DNA of 64,000 nt from Morchella semilibera (GCA_009192285.1 CM018603.1:124001-188000); one strand, 5' to 3'. Positions 36,915 through 48,689 are shown, numbered from the stretch's first letter. Notes: generated from the sequence alone by a model not told the origin. Translations and numbers: made by a program.

Positions 36915-38754
36915 ATGTCTTTCCTCACAAAGATCGTCAAGAATGATGCCATGAAAAATGACCCTCCCCAAATTTACAACTGGAGGGTTTATGTCCTATC
37001 ATGCTCAGCATGCTTTGCTGGTATGTTGTTTGGTATGGATATTGGTATCATTGGTGGTGTCCTGAAACTCGACACTTTCAGAGCGTATGTTTTCTGTTCA
37101 CGATATTGCTAAAAAGATTTAATCCCACATGAGACTGACGAATCTGTTTTGCTTAGCATGTTTGGCCTTGAACACCTAAACTCTGTTGGTACTGCAAACC
37201 TGGAGGCAAACATCGTGTCTACCCTACAGGCAGGGTGCTTCCTTGGTGCACTGGCTGCCAGTTGGTTTGCAGACAAGTTCGGACGGAGAGTCACACTCTT
37301 CGGATGTGCTGTGATTGCTATCGTTGGAACGGTCTTGCAAGCTGCATCCATGGGTCACTTAGCTGCTATGTATATTGGGAGGTCAGTATTAAGTAGTTGA
37401 CTATTATAAGTAAGAGAGACTAACAATTGAGTAGATTTGTCTCTGGGGTTGGTGTCGGTGCTGCCTCCATGGTCAACCCTCTTTACACATCTGAGAACGC
37501 CCCTCGTGCCATTCGTGGTGCTTTGACTGGTCTTTATCAACTCTTTGTAAGTATCCCAGAGTTTCTCTAGCTTTGATATATATATCCATCTAACCCGTCG
37601 CAAATAGATTGTCACTGGTGTCTGTATCGCTTTCTGGATCAACTATGGAAACCTTCTTCACACCAAAGGCAACGCTCAGTGGATTGTATCCCTCGCCATG
37701 CAAGGCCTTCCTGCCGTTTTCCTCGCTCTTGGTATGTTGGTTAGCAACGAGTCTCCACGTTGGCTGGCGAAGACCGATCAATGGGAAAAAGCTACTGCCA
37801 CTCTTGGTCGTGTCCGCAATCTTCCAGGTGATCATGAATACGTTCAAGCCGAACTCCATGAGATGAGAGAGCAACTTGAGTTTGAGGCGCGTATGACGGG
37901 TGGAAGTGGTTTCTGGGATTTGCAGAAGGAAATGTGGACCATTAGGGGAAACCGTAACAGGGCTATCCTTTCGGTCGGTCTCATGATTTGCCAACAGATG
38001 ACTGGCACCAATGCTGTCAATTACTACGCCCCTCAGATCTTTGTAAGTACCTCCGTCCTATCTGACTTAAGCTTGTCTAATAGGAGCTTCCAAAATCTAG
38101 GCCAATCTCGGTCTTACAGGAACTGAAACTGGTCTCTTCGCTACGGGAATCTATGGAATTGTCAAGATGATTACCTGCTCTATCTTCCTTCTCTTCGTTG
38201 CGGACTCCCTCGGTCGTCGTAAGTCGCTTCTGTGGACCTCTATCGCTCAGGGTGCTTGCATGTACTACATCGGTTTTTACATCCGCTTCGATCCCCCTAA
38301 GGCTGGTGAAGCCGTTCCCCCAGCCGGGTACATCGCTATCGTCATGATTTTCCTCTTTGCTTCTTTCTTCCAGTTCGGATGGGGCCCGGTCTGCTGGATC
38401 TATGTCTCTGAAATCCCTACTGCCCGTCTCAGAGCCACCAACGTTGCTCTAGCAGCCGCTACCCAGTGGTTGTTCAACTTTGTGGTCGCAAGAGCTACGC
38501 CAAACATGATGGCTACTGTTGGTAGGGGAGGATACGGAACCTACTTCATTTATGGATCTTTCTGTTTCTCTATGTTCTTTTTCACATGGTTCTTTGTGCC
38601 GGAAACCAAGGGTGTCTCACTTGAGAAGATGGATGAAATCTTTGGCGTTGTTGATACCAAGATTTCAGACTCGGAGAGGGGTCTGCCTCAGGGTGATTCG
38701 AACCTTGATGATGAGAAGTTCCCTGTAGCTACCCATGTTGAGTCCAGAAACTAG
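36915..38754 (+). CDS. MFS sugar/quinate-type transporter
   Basis: Plasma-membrane proton-coupled carrier of the sugar porter family, closest in feel to fungal quinate permeases. Five exons: 36915-37084, 37157-37381, 37435-37546, 37608-38042 and 38101-38754; introns of 72, 53, 61 and 58 nt all have GT-AG ends and matching phases. Product 531 residues with the usual 12 hydrophobic segments. Family marks: the loop motif ADKFGRR between TM2 and TM3, [10 protein letters not shown] in the central loop, the SLGRRKS loop, and [16 protein letters not shown] after TM12. ATG 36915 in CAAGATGTC follows a TATATATG box about 90 bp upstream. It faces the oxidoreductase gene 1.5 kb downstream (convergent), with a pogo-like MITE between them. 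The substrate cannot be told from sequence; sugars, quinate or sugar acids are all plausible. Confidence 0.95.
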
Positions 38755-40296
38755 GAGGGTGTAGTGTGGAGACGAATTTTTTCTGTTTTTTATGATCATG
38801 ATAGCCAACTCATGTTTTGAGAGTGGGGGGTTTTATTTGATTTTTGTGGATATCAAAAATACCAAAAAATAATTAATTTGCATAACCCAAACTCTGCCAG
38901 CGCAAAAACCAGTACCGAAACTCCCATGTTGAGAATCCTGACTAGAGCTGTTCGTGAGAATTAATGACATATTTAAGCACTTGTATGTATAACTACATTG
39001 TGTGCAGCCATACCTCGCTATGAGAAACCTCGCTATAAGAAAGACCTTGCTGTAAGATCTAGGGACAACACACAGGGTACACGCTAAACTCTGCACCAAA
39101 ATCTCACCTGCTATGGATTTTTCCTATATGAAACAAAAACCGCCGCAGCCTTGGCGTTTCCTATAGCGAGGTGTCGCTGTACACGGGTCTAGCTGACAGC
39201 AAGTACTTGCCAAATTTTTAAGTTTAGGACGGGATATGACCAAAAGTTGGGTGGCAACCGAAAATTTGGTAAGCACATAAAACTCCAGCCATGGGTCAAC
39301 ACAATCAAAGACAACTATCTCCGGACCAACAAAGATCGATCATTGAAACAAATATTGTTGCCACCTACAGCTACACCTTCTCACATGCTACCTGCTTCAT
39401 ATAAACGGTTCAAAGTATTATGCCTGCGACTCCCTAGGCCTAGCTATAGGAGCTTGCGCCGCCTACATACACGCATCTATATAAATCCATTAATTTGCCT
39501 AGCTTCCCGGGGAAGGTTCCCAGTGGACTGGTTCTATATATCAGCCTCCAAGGATAATTTGTCGCCCCCCCCCCCAATTTCCATCGTCCGATCCATCCCC
39601 ATATATAAAAAAGTCCGCAACCACTCTATGTGACCTGGCCCTGGTATTTGCCCTAAGCTTCCGCTGACCCATCTGGCATTAATTTATTTGCCCATCTATC
39701 AGGTGAGAGATACATACCATGATCTGGCTTACTGACCGATTTACTAGTTTACTCATGCCAATCTCTCAATGCACTTTATCTATCTTACTTTATCTGAATT
39801 TATAACTACAGTAGCGCACTGGCTGGAACGGCAACTGAATGCTTGTACCATAGAGTAGAATACGTAGCTACATGTACATCGCCAAGCCAAATTAAGCAAG
39901 TACATGTATGTATGTATCTGGGGCGCCACTATATTTTCCGGTTAAAAGCTTGACCCTGGCTGGCCTGTGCCCTTGACCTTGCAATTGTCTTGCCTCAGGT
40001 ATCGGGCCGTGATAGCTCTTGCCAATCAGATACTCATGTTCATGGTGCTTTCGGGGTATATTTGCCCGTTACATATGTGGATGCGGCTGGTTATTATTTA
40101 TTTATTTATACTTCATACATACGGCTGGTTAATACACTAAGCCTTTTTTTTTTTAAACGAGAATTAATTTCCGTGTGATCAAAAGTACGCTAGTGTGCTT
40201 CTCAAGAAAAAAGAAACGAAACGGTAATGATCAAGGGAAGGCCAAGAAATTTATTTGGATGGTAGTTACGTAGAGTACAAAGGCAGCAGCAACAAT
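38755..40296. other. Intergenic between convergent MFS and oxidoreductase genes
   Basis: Holds the two 3' ends, the pogo-like MITE at 39000-39184 and TACATGTA palindromes near 39868 and 39900. No gene seen. Confidence 0.5.
39000..39184. mobile_element. Pogo/Tigger-like MITE, copy A
   Basis: Ends are inverted: GTGTGCAGCCATACCTCGCT at the left, complement of GTGTACAGCGACACCTCGCT at the right. The motif CCTCGCTATAAGAAA is also repeated directly inside the left end, a habit of pogo/Tigger inverted repeats. Internal pieces (CTTGCTGTAAGAT, CAGGGTAC, CGCTAAA, TCTGCACCAAAATC) recur in copy B at 44577-44793 on the opposite strand. Confidence 0.75.
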
Positions 40297-41780
40297 TTAA
40301 ACCAGCGTCAAAACACCTCCCACCTCTTTGATCTCCACACTTCTCTTCTCGTCTAACGAGACTCTTCCTGCATGTAAGATGGCTCCCGTAACCACTGTGT
40401 TCCTCAGTGTTGGAAGGCCACGCTTATCCAGTGCCTCTAGAGTGATCTTCTTCTCGTTGAGCAGGTTGCAGGCGTCTACGAATTTCTCAAATGAGATGTA
40501 TCCATATCCAGTTTGACCACCAAAATTTCCCTCTTCATCGGGGGCATAGCGCATATAGAATCTGAACTTATCGTCAGTACATAAAATAATATTATTTAAT
40601 GATAATTGGGTTATGGGGAAGCCCTACGGATTATACCACGCCAAGGAACCTAGGTTATCATCTGTGACATCATAGCCTCTCTTCGCTTGGTTTGCCCTAA
40701 TCTCACCCTGACTGGCCATGTAGTGAAAGTACTGATTTGAGTGTACTCCGGCCTTTTGTGGGGCGGTCCAAGAAGCTGTATAGACACCTGTTCCCACCTT
40801 TGACTTATCACTGTTCTTCCGCCAGTCGACAAGAAGGGTAATTGTGTCCTCTGTGCCCTCGGCACATCCAAGGTCAGTGGCAGTACCACGGGAGCCAGAA
40901 GCGGTCACTTTGAAAGGTGTCCAGTCTGGAATCATGGATGCGTTGATATCAATGTGATGTGAGTTGAGGTAGTAGGAGATATCAGAGTCGACACCAGCCC
41001 ATGCTTTGAAGGTCTCGAGCTGGGACTTGGGCTGCGACATATAGGAGTAGAAGTAGTTGAAGTCACCCAGAGTTTTGGCTTTGGCACGGGCGTCTGAGTA
41101 TGCTGGATCGAATCTCTTGTGGTGCTCGACATAGACAAATACACCATGTTTGTCCGCCTCCTCGATAAGCTTAAGGTGATCTTCCAAGGTTTTCGTAGCT
41201 GGCTTAGTGACTAGTACGTGGATTCCCCTCTGGATGGCGTATAGAGCGATAGGGAAATGTGTGGTGTCGGGTGTGAAGATTGTGATGGCATCGCCGGGCT
41301 TCAGAGCGTCAATGGCAGTTTTGTAGGCCTCAGGGTCGCGAGTTTCGCCGGCGGGGAAAGAAGTAAAGGAAACATCAAGACCGTTGTACACGTCTCGGAT
41401 GTTCTTCTCGAGGTGGTTTTCTATGGTTTGTTGGTAAAGCTCTAAAATAGTGGAGATCAACGTGAGGAAACATACTAATTGCGGGAAACTTGGAGCCATT
41501 GGTTCCAACCATACTGAGCTCGCCGACCTTTCCGCGACGACGGAGGTCGAAAAGAGTTAATCCGACAACACCAACCTATTGTAAGAGAACTGCAATTAAT
41601 ATCTTTTGTTCTTAAGACCGATAAAACTTTAATTATACCTTCTTATCTGACTGAGATCCACCACTTCCGGTCCAGCCAGTGGTGTACTCTCCAGTACCGA
41701 CCTATCAATAAATCGTCAGCGATTAGCTCATTATCTTCTCATAGCGAGATACAAACCATCAAAACATTGACAGGTGCCAT
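40297..41780 (-). CDS. Gfo/Idh/MocA family NAD(P)-dependent oxidoreductase
   Basis: Five exons (-): 41780-41757, 41701-41639, 41575-41476, 41420-40628 and 40561-40297; introns of 55, 63, 55 and 66 nt with GT-AG ends and consistent phases give 414 residues. The first exon codes only eight residues (MAPVNVLM) and joins to VGTGEYTTG, the glycine-rich nucleotide loop. Further marks are [31 protein letters not shown] (the EKP-type motif, here TKP), [10 protein letters not shown] and [11 protein letters not shown], which places a His/Asp pair where the family has its catalytic residues. Family members oxidise or reduce sugars, sugar acids, inositol or pyrroles; fungal D-glucuronate/D-galacturonate reductases are among them. 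It shares a 623-bp divergent promoter region with the DUF2264 gene, so joint regulation is likely. Substrate unknown. Confidence 0.93.
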
Positions 41781-42403
41781 TTTTAATGTGTGTTTTCGAT
41801 AGGAAACTAAATCAGAGAATGGTATTGAGGTGATGTTGATGTCAAGCTTCCGGAGTAGAGGGGCATTCAGGGCCTACTTATCTAACTAACCAACCCCACC
41901 AGACCCTAGGTCTACTCGACATTCTTGGCTAGAAGACATCATTGCCTCCTCTTCATCAATTAGTTTTAATTTTTCCGAGATGCGCCGCGGTAATGCTATC
42001 TAGAGTTGGAGCTGCAGGCGCTGGTTCCCAACATGTAACTACCTCGCTGTTTTGTTCCTGAGAGACCGAATGTTTTATCCAGAGTTCGGTTGCACTCTGC
42101 TAACGCTCACGATCGAAGTGTAATTATACCGAAAGAGCTCCCAGATGTTTTCTCCGCATTTTCGGTTAATAATGTCGTGATACAGCTAAGCTGCCAGGCA
42201 CGATGCTACTATTTAGCCGAGATGATCATTGGTTCCCCGCAGTACATGACAGTGGGTTAGGGTTACGCTACCTCTCTAGTGCAAGTGGTTTGTGGATATA
42301 TGGAGATGTGGGTAGCTACATGTAACTGCAAATACTAGAGCTGAGAGTCTTGGAATCTCCCCGACTTTATTCACGAAAAAAGACATACATTTACGCATCA
42401 GCA
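41781..42403. promoter_or_regulatory. Divergent promoter region
   Basis: The 623 bp between the start codons of the Gfo/Idh/MocA gene (-) and the DUF2264 gene (+). It contains one TACATGTA palindrome (about 42317) and a GTGGATATATGG stretch near 42291 that could be the TATA box of the rightward gene. No open frame of note. Shared control is inferred from the arrangement. Confidence 0.6.
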
Positions 42404-44489
42404 ATGCCCTTTCCACCACATCCATTCTCTACAAACCCTTTGAAAACCCGAGAGGATCTACACAATGCTCTTGTGTCTTTCCTTAACCCTTTAGCACCTC
42501 ATACATCCCCTAATGGCGCCCGTATTAAGATTGGCAGCACTGCCACACATTATGACGAGACTGCCGCACAACTAGAAGGGTTTGCACGTCCTCTTTGGGG
42601 TCTTGCATCTCTTCTTGCTGGCGGTGGTGAATACGACGGCGCTGAGAGGTGGGTTCATGGGCTAGCTGCAGGAACGGATCCGGAGAGTGATGAGTATTGG
42701 GGAGAAACGAGAGCGAGAGATCAGAGAATGGTTGAGATGTCACCGATTGGGTTTTCATTGGCAGTTGCGCCGGAGGCAATGTGGAAACCGTTAGGAGAAA
42801 GGGAAAGGGTAAACGTGGTGAAATGGTTGAACGCAATTAATGATAAAGAGGTATACATAAACTTTATAGCTTCGCTTTGGAATAGAATGCTGACTGAGCT
42901 TGGAGTAGATGCCAAACACGAACTGGTAAGGATCTCCTATAGTAAAACAGCTTGGCAGGGTCGCTGAATATATCCGCAATAGGCTCTGGTTCAGAGTATT
43001 TGCAAACCTTGGGCTTTCAAAAGTGGGGGCACCATTTGATCCTGAAAGGCTGAAGGCTGATCTTGATCACTTGGATACCTTCTACCTCGGCGATGGATGG
43101 TCCCGCGATGGACCTGAGGGGGTCCGCCAGCTTGATTATTATTCTGGATCATTCGCGATCCAGTATGCTCAGTTGGTCTACTCAAAATTAGCTGCAGATA
43201 CAGATCCGGTAAGAGCGGATGAGTACAGGGACAGAGCCCGGAAATATGCTGCTGACTTTGTGCACATGTTTGACGAAGAAGGTGATCAACTCCCCAGCCT
43301 CAGCAATTAGGATATTTCTAACCTTAACACAGGTCGTGCAATTCCCTTCGGCCGTAGTACAACTTATCGAATGGCAATGGCTGCCTTCTGGGGCGCTGTA
43401 GCCTTTGCAGGAGTTGAGCTTCCCGCTCCTCTTTCTTGGGGGGTCATCAAAGGGATTCTCCTACGTAATCTTCGTTGGTGGTCCCGACAGGACATTTTCT
43501 CGTCGGATGGTACCCTTTCGATAGGTTATTGCTACCCCAATATGTACTTCACTGAAAACTATAACTCCCCTGGATCCCCATATTGGGGAATGAAAGCATT
43601 CATTCCTCTCGCGCTTCCGGAATCACATCCTTTCTGGACAGCAGAAGAGCTGCCATATCCATCTTCGCAGCTTCCAAAAACTGTTGCATTGCACCACCCA
43701 AGTCATATCATCAGTCACTTAGGTGGACACACTTTCTTGCTATCTTCGGGTCAGGCGTGTCACTACCCACTAAAAGCCACACAAGCCAAGTATGGAAAAT
43801 TTGCATACTCTTCAGCATTCGGATTTAGTGTGCCGACTGGATCATTTGGCCTCGACCAGCACGCAGCCGATAGTATGATTGCGTTTTCTGAGGATGAAGG
43901 AGAAACTTGGAAGACGAGACGGCTAGCACCTGAGGCACGAATTCAGTCAATAGACGGTTTGCCGGTGCTCATATCTAAGTGGTTTCCATGGGCTGATGTG
44001 GAGGTTGAAACATGGCTGATTCCGCCCGTCGAGGGAGCATCTGAGAACTGGCATTTGAGGGTCCATAAGATTAAGAATCCTAACCGAAAACTTCTGTCAG
44101 TAGAGGGGGCATTCGCAATCTACGGGCAGACTAGTAAGGATGGGAGGACTCTGGATACGTTTGATGGGACAGAGGGGAGGTTTACAAAGGTTGGAGAGGC
44201 ATTTGCTGTTTCTTCTGCAGGAGCAGTGGGTATTTTGGATATGTCGCCTGGTGAAGAGAGGAAGGGGGTTGTGATGAACGTAGATGCGAATGCCAATATA
44301 ATAGCGGCAAGAACGGTTTTGCCACAGCTAGAGATGGTAAATCTACCAAAGCAGGGGGAGACATGGTTGGTCTCAGCGGTGTTTGCCTTACCGGCAGCTA
44401 CTGGAGAAACAGGTGTGAAGGGCATTTGGGAGGAGAGGTGGGAGAATAAGCCGGTGGTCCCCGAATCAATTCTTAAGTTGATTAAGTAA
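42404..44489 (+). CDS. DUF2264 family protein
   Basis: Four exons: 42404-42850, 42909-42925, 42983-43281 and 43333-44489, with introns of 58, 57 and 51 nt; phases agree and give 639 residues, usual for the family. Exon 2 is a 17-nt micro-exon; with it the product reads [20 protein letters not shown], exactly the family pattern, while reading through either intron meets a stop. Other family blocks: [70 protein letters not shown] and [20 protein letters not shown]. No signal peptide, so intracellular. DUF2264 proteins occur in bacteria and ascomycetes, often near glycan-use genes, and the alpha/alpha-barrel-like N-terminal half would suit a lyase or hydrolase, but activity is unproven. It is divergent from the oxidoreductase and 3.6 kb from the MFS carrier. 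ATG 42404 is the first in frame; the upstream frame starts only with TTG. Confidence 0.92.
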
Positions 44490-47134
44490 TAATGGTATGT
44501 AGTTTATTTATACGTACATCTGAATAACAGATTATTATAAGCCTGGATTTCCTATGGCTTTTACCTTACAAAAACTTCACTGTACCCTCATAATTAATGA
44601 ATATAGATGGACCTTGCCATAACGCCAAAGTGGAGGCCAGTTCCCATTTCTTATAGCAAAAAACCAGCCCCCCAGATTTCTTACGGCAAATAGGATTTTA
44701 GTGCAGAGCTTTAGCGTATACGTACCCTGCAGGTTATATCTTACAGCATAATTTTTCTACTGCGAGGTTTCTTGTAGCGAGATGCAGCTGCACGTCAATC
44801 AATTTATCAAGGGGTTAGACATGAAATATCACTCGGATGTTTTTAAACCGTACCTATGTAAATAGGCTCAACCAATCACCTTTCAACACTTAAGCTTTTG
44901 TTCTCGCGGTAATTTGTCCCGACATCCCGATATCCCCACACTCCGAGTCAAAGGCCAAGAGAAAATATGTCGCGCAAAATGCGTGTGAAGGGCTGAACCG
45001 ACGAGAGTGGGGGTTAGAATAGATGTGCCCGTGCGGTTATGAAACATTCATTGAGCTCATGGAGCTGCAGGATTGGCGTCATCAATATGCATCGCAATCT
45101 CCCACTCCAGCTTTATGTTCAATAGAGTGGGGATAGCCTCCCGCAGTACCGGGAGGTGGGAGGGTTTAGATTTGGGCACCTGAATGGATTCGCTTCAGAG
45201 CTAAAATACCTCGAGGAAAATCTAGCCCTACGAGCATCGGTAGGTTCTGGTGACACTAAACAGAAATAGGCCAGTGGCCAATCACGACGGACCATAGGCC
45301 GGTCTACTCGCGACAGGTAAGAGGTACGTACCCGAATATGCAAGGGCTGAGATGCAATTGCTGTGGAAAATACATGAATACAATGTGGCTACATTTCCGG
45401 CTATTTGTTACCTGCCGCGAGTATATATCTTTCCAAGAGCTACCAGGAGAAGTACAAGCCTAAACAACCTAGTGTCTTTTTTTGAAATTTAGACATAGAG
45501 AAAGACTTAAAGTGACAATCTGTAAAGTTTAATAAAATACAATACGACATCAATTCTCAACTAGCGTCGCTCAAGTACCATAGGTTAGAGTTAAGGCTAA
45601 ATCGTTAGTAATTCATGTAGTTACGATAAAGATAAAGCTTTAAAGAGTGTATGAACACCATTCGCGAATGGAAGGGCATCTAGGAAGGCAAATGGAAGGA
45701 GGGAGGTTTTCAAGATTATGAAATACAAATTTAATCGTATAAGGGAGCAATTGAATATGGACATCGCCCTTTAGCTACATACAATCAATAATTTAACTAC
45801 AAGGAGCAAACGAGTTGGCCCCATGAGGGAACCTTCGGGGGGGCGAGCGAGGTCGCAAGTTCGTATTTTCTGGCTTGGTATTCGAGTGGGTTCTCTGCTC
45901 CAAGAGAGTTCTCCTAGCACTCGGTGCCCGAATCGGACATGTGGATTTACATCAATGGAATATTATAAGGTGGGCAGGTGCAAGTTGGGTTATTCCAAAC
46001 TCATTGGTGAAGCTCTGCATGCGTGCTTAGAGCTGGCTGAGCTGGTTAACGAAGTAATAACTAAATAAACAACAAACAACAGGGAGAAAAAAAAGCCCAG
46101 CCCACCAATCGAGTGCGTCACTATGGAGCACTCGAATTTACCAATACATGAGTTTAGTCCTATGATCACTTTACTGTTCATCGTACAGCTGTACAGTATA
46201 AGGTGGAACACAATTATGTAACAGCTGTATGAAACACCAAAAGCAAAAATACCCACATATCTACGTATATTCTGGGCTCAACCTTCGAATACATTCTCAT
46301 CCGAACGGATGTCCAGGTTTGACATAATACCCGTCCGTATATAATGAATTGCATTGGGATAATGGTAATATTCGTATTCATAGGACATAACATCACTCGC
46401 TCTTACTATATCGGAATCCTCATATCTTTAGTATGTTTCGGGCCCAGCCGTGTCGATCCCGTCGAAGCCAGCACCGAAGTTAGCACCGAGTGCGATTCCA
46501 TGAAAGGAATTCAAAAACATGCACAATGCACGTGCATACATGTACATATAAATCATGGATAGACGTACTACACGCCCCCCACTTACCTCCTTCCCCCACG
46601 ACCAACAGAATAAAAAGAAACCCTCCCATTGCCCACGCGCAGCCACGTGGGGGCCGGGTTATAACTATCCCAAGACTGTACAAACCATAAGACCAACAGG
46701 AGCTCTAGCATTCTAGCTATATATATATATAGCTACATGTATGTTAGGGTTTGGTCCTGTCGACATGCCTAGACCTCAAAAGGCTAATCTACTAATTGCA
46801 TTGGCGAGGACAGATCTAGAGCCCTTAGCTCTAGGCCTCTGGCTTTAACAAGGTGACCCCCGCTTTTTAAATACAAGACTTTTGCCCATCTATGAAACAC
46901 AAATCACATATAAGACAATAGGTTCTTTTTTAATCGGGAGATAAAAGCGTCATGCATACATGTACATGTATTTACCGTTGAGACTCGAAATAAGAGCCCG
47001 GGATTAATTAATGCAAAAGAACGGAGTTATATATAGCTGCGGGCAAGACATAAAGCAACCGATCAGACGACCTAGATCTAGATTTGACCCCTTGTATCCG
47101 GGCCGTTCTTTTGAGAACTGGCGGTACCCGAGTC
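44490..47134. other. Intergenic, no supported gene
   Basis: Contains the pogo-like MITE copy B (44577-44793) and TACATGTA palindromes near 46537, 46732 and 46956. A TA run with AGCTATATATATATATAGCT lies near 46715-46734. No gene seen. Confidence 0.5.
44577..44793. mobile_element. Pogo/Tigger-like MITE, copy B
   Basis: Reads as copy A (39000-39184) on the opposite strand: from the right end, GTGCAGCTGCATCTCGCTAC, AAGAAACCTCGC, GCTGTAAGAT, CTGCAGGGTAC, CGCTAAAGCTCTGCACTAAA, ending with AACGCCAAAG near 44622. The left end is more diverged (ACTGTACCCTC), so the exact boundary is uncertain. It starts 88 bp after the DUF2264 stop codon. Confidence 0.7.
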
Positions 47135-47255
47135 TACTCCCCATTTCACCGCGTTTTCGAACACAACCGCTATTGCATGCCACACAAAAACCCACTAAGT
47201 CGCATTTCTATATGTAGTAGTGGTTGTGTTTGAAAACGTTGTGAACTGGGGAGTA
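47135..47255. mobile_element. 121-bp TA-bounded MITE, twin 1
   Basis: Inverted repeats of about 45 bp at roughly 80% identity: TACTCCCCATTTCACCGCGT at the left, complement of TACTCCCCAGTTCACAACGT at the right, continuing through TTTTCRAACACAACC. The loop holds CACACAAAAACCCAC. A relative begins 80 bp further on. Confidence 0.82.
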
Positions 47256-47334
47256 TACATGTATGTATCATCTAGCTTATATGTATTTATGTATGAACTC
47301 TAGTTAGAGTATTCTATGCATATTTGTAGCCATC

Positions 47335-47467
47335 TACTCGTAATTTTATAGCGTTTCTGAACTCAGCTGCTATCACATATACAGAAAAAACCCGCCAAAG
47401 CTACATGTACCTTTTTGTATGGTATGCAATAGTGGCCGTGTTCGGAAACGTCACGAATTTACGGGTA
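47335..47467. mobile_element. 133-bp TA-bounded MITE, twin 2
   Basis: Same family as twin 1 but more diverged: ends TACTCGTAATTTTATAGCGT and the complement of TACCCGTAAATTCGTGACGT, then TTTC(T/C)GAAC. Its right arm contains CCGAACACGGCCACTATTGC, close to the left arm of twin 1, and its loop has AGAAAAAACCCGCCA. Confidence 0.72.
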
Positions 47468-47615
47468 TTACAGCCGACACAGCGTGGTACTTACGAATTA
47501 GAAGTAATAAAATGTATGTAAATATGAACCAGACATAAAGGCCGCCTTATGAAGTTTCACGGTACATGCCCCCTCGCACCCAGTAATATTACCTGACCGA
47601 CAGTCGGTTATTATG

Positions 47616-47729
47616 TACAGCGGCAGGTAATAAGTGATGGAACGCAGTGATGCCTGTTTTGGTGAAACGCCACCAACATTTGGTGTTTGTACTCTCAAGG
47701 CGTTCCGTGGTTCACCAGCTGTGGCTGTA
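47616..47729. mobile_element. 114-bp TA-bounded MITE, copy 2
   Basis: Core and left arm nearly identical to copy 1 (14603-14715): TACAGCGGCAGGTAATAAGT at the left and ACGCCACCAACATTTGGTGT inside. The right arm keeps only its outer GGCTGTA and inner GGCGTTCC; the 16-20 bp between (GTGGTTCACCAGCTGT) no longer complements the left arm. Confidence 0.84.
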
Positions 47730-47807
47730 CATACGTCTGGCGCCCAGAGTCTAAAACCCACACCTTGTTTCAAATCCCTAAGGCTTGTCACCACAGCATA
47801 CTCAATC

Positions 47808-47895
47808 TGCCAAGATTAAAATGCCGCTAACTTTATATTCTACCACCAAATGATACTTAATTGGGGGGTTGATCGGCGGCATTTTAATTCTGGCA
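47808..47895. mobile_element. 88-bp TIR element
   Basis: TGCCAAGATTAAAATGCCGC at 47808-47827 is complementary at 18 of 20 positions to 47876-47895. The 48-bp core is non-coding. It is the fourth short inverted-repeat element within 760 bp. Confidence 0.75.
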
Positions 47896-48689
47896 CCATG
47901 AGTAGAGGCTTAGAGAGCTATCCCTTGGACAGATTAAATCGTCGCCTGGACCGTGTACGCACTGAGTTGGGTATATTCGTTGCCCTTAGTGGTTGATAAT
48001 AGCCATAAAGCCAATATTAGCTGCCTGCTTAAGCTAATTTTATTTCAAAAAGGCAAACTCCGAATTTAAAAGTTTCATCCGCCCAAGGCGTCCAAGGGAT
48101 ACTCCCATAAAGACAATCTAGGCCTAGGTGAATATAGTTAGTTTATCGCCGCCAAGATTATTTCACTTGAGGTGTGGGAATTACAAATTCTGGGATTTAA
48201 TATCGATTGTAATACTATAGTGACGTCATAATTCTGCGAGCACTGTACTGAACTAAATTCTTATATCGTATTAGATATTTTGTTTACTTTAATTGTTGAT
48301 TTTAGTATTTGTTTTGTTCTCTTATATCATCAACATCCCGACAGATTATACGATTCCATTTCCAAAGACTGAGAATGATCTCTCAGAAGACTCAATACTC
48401 AGTCAACAACCCTTGAGGATATGCTTGTGCCCTGCCACCAAAGTCTCAAAGTGCTGTTTACAAACATTGCGGGAGCATACTAAGTAGAAGCCACCAATAC
48501 CTCTTTATGATCGACCATTATCTTCAAATCCAGTACTATGTGCCTTTGCTATGGAGAATGCTCTGCTCTAAAGCTAATCTAGATTTAGACTAACAATCTA
48601 TAGAATCATCCATTCTCACTCGAAACATTATTACTTACCCCACTCTAGATTCTGTCACAGGTTACCGTCGCAGATTTGCCCCTCAGGAA

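Noticed and set aside
42250-42262. Telomere-like GGGTTAGGGTT
   Set aside because: A single short match, also seen near 29640; no array, so not an internal telomere.
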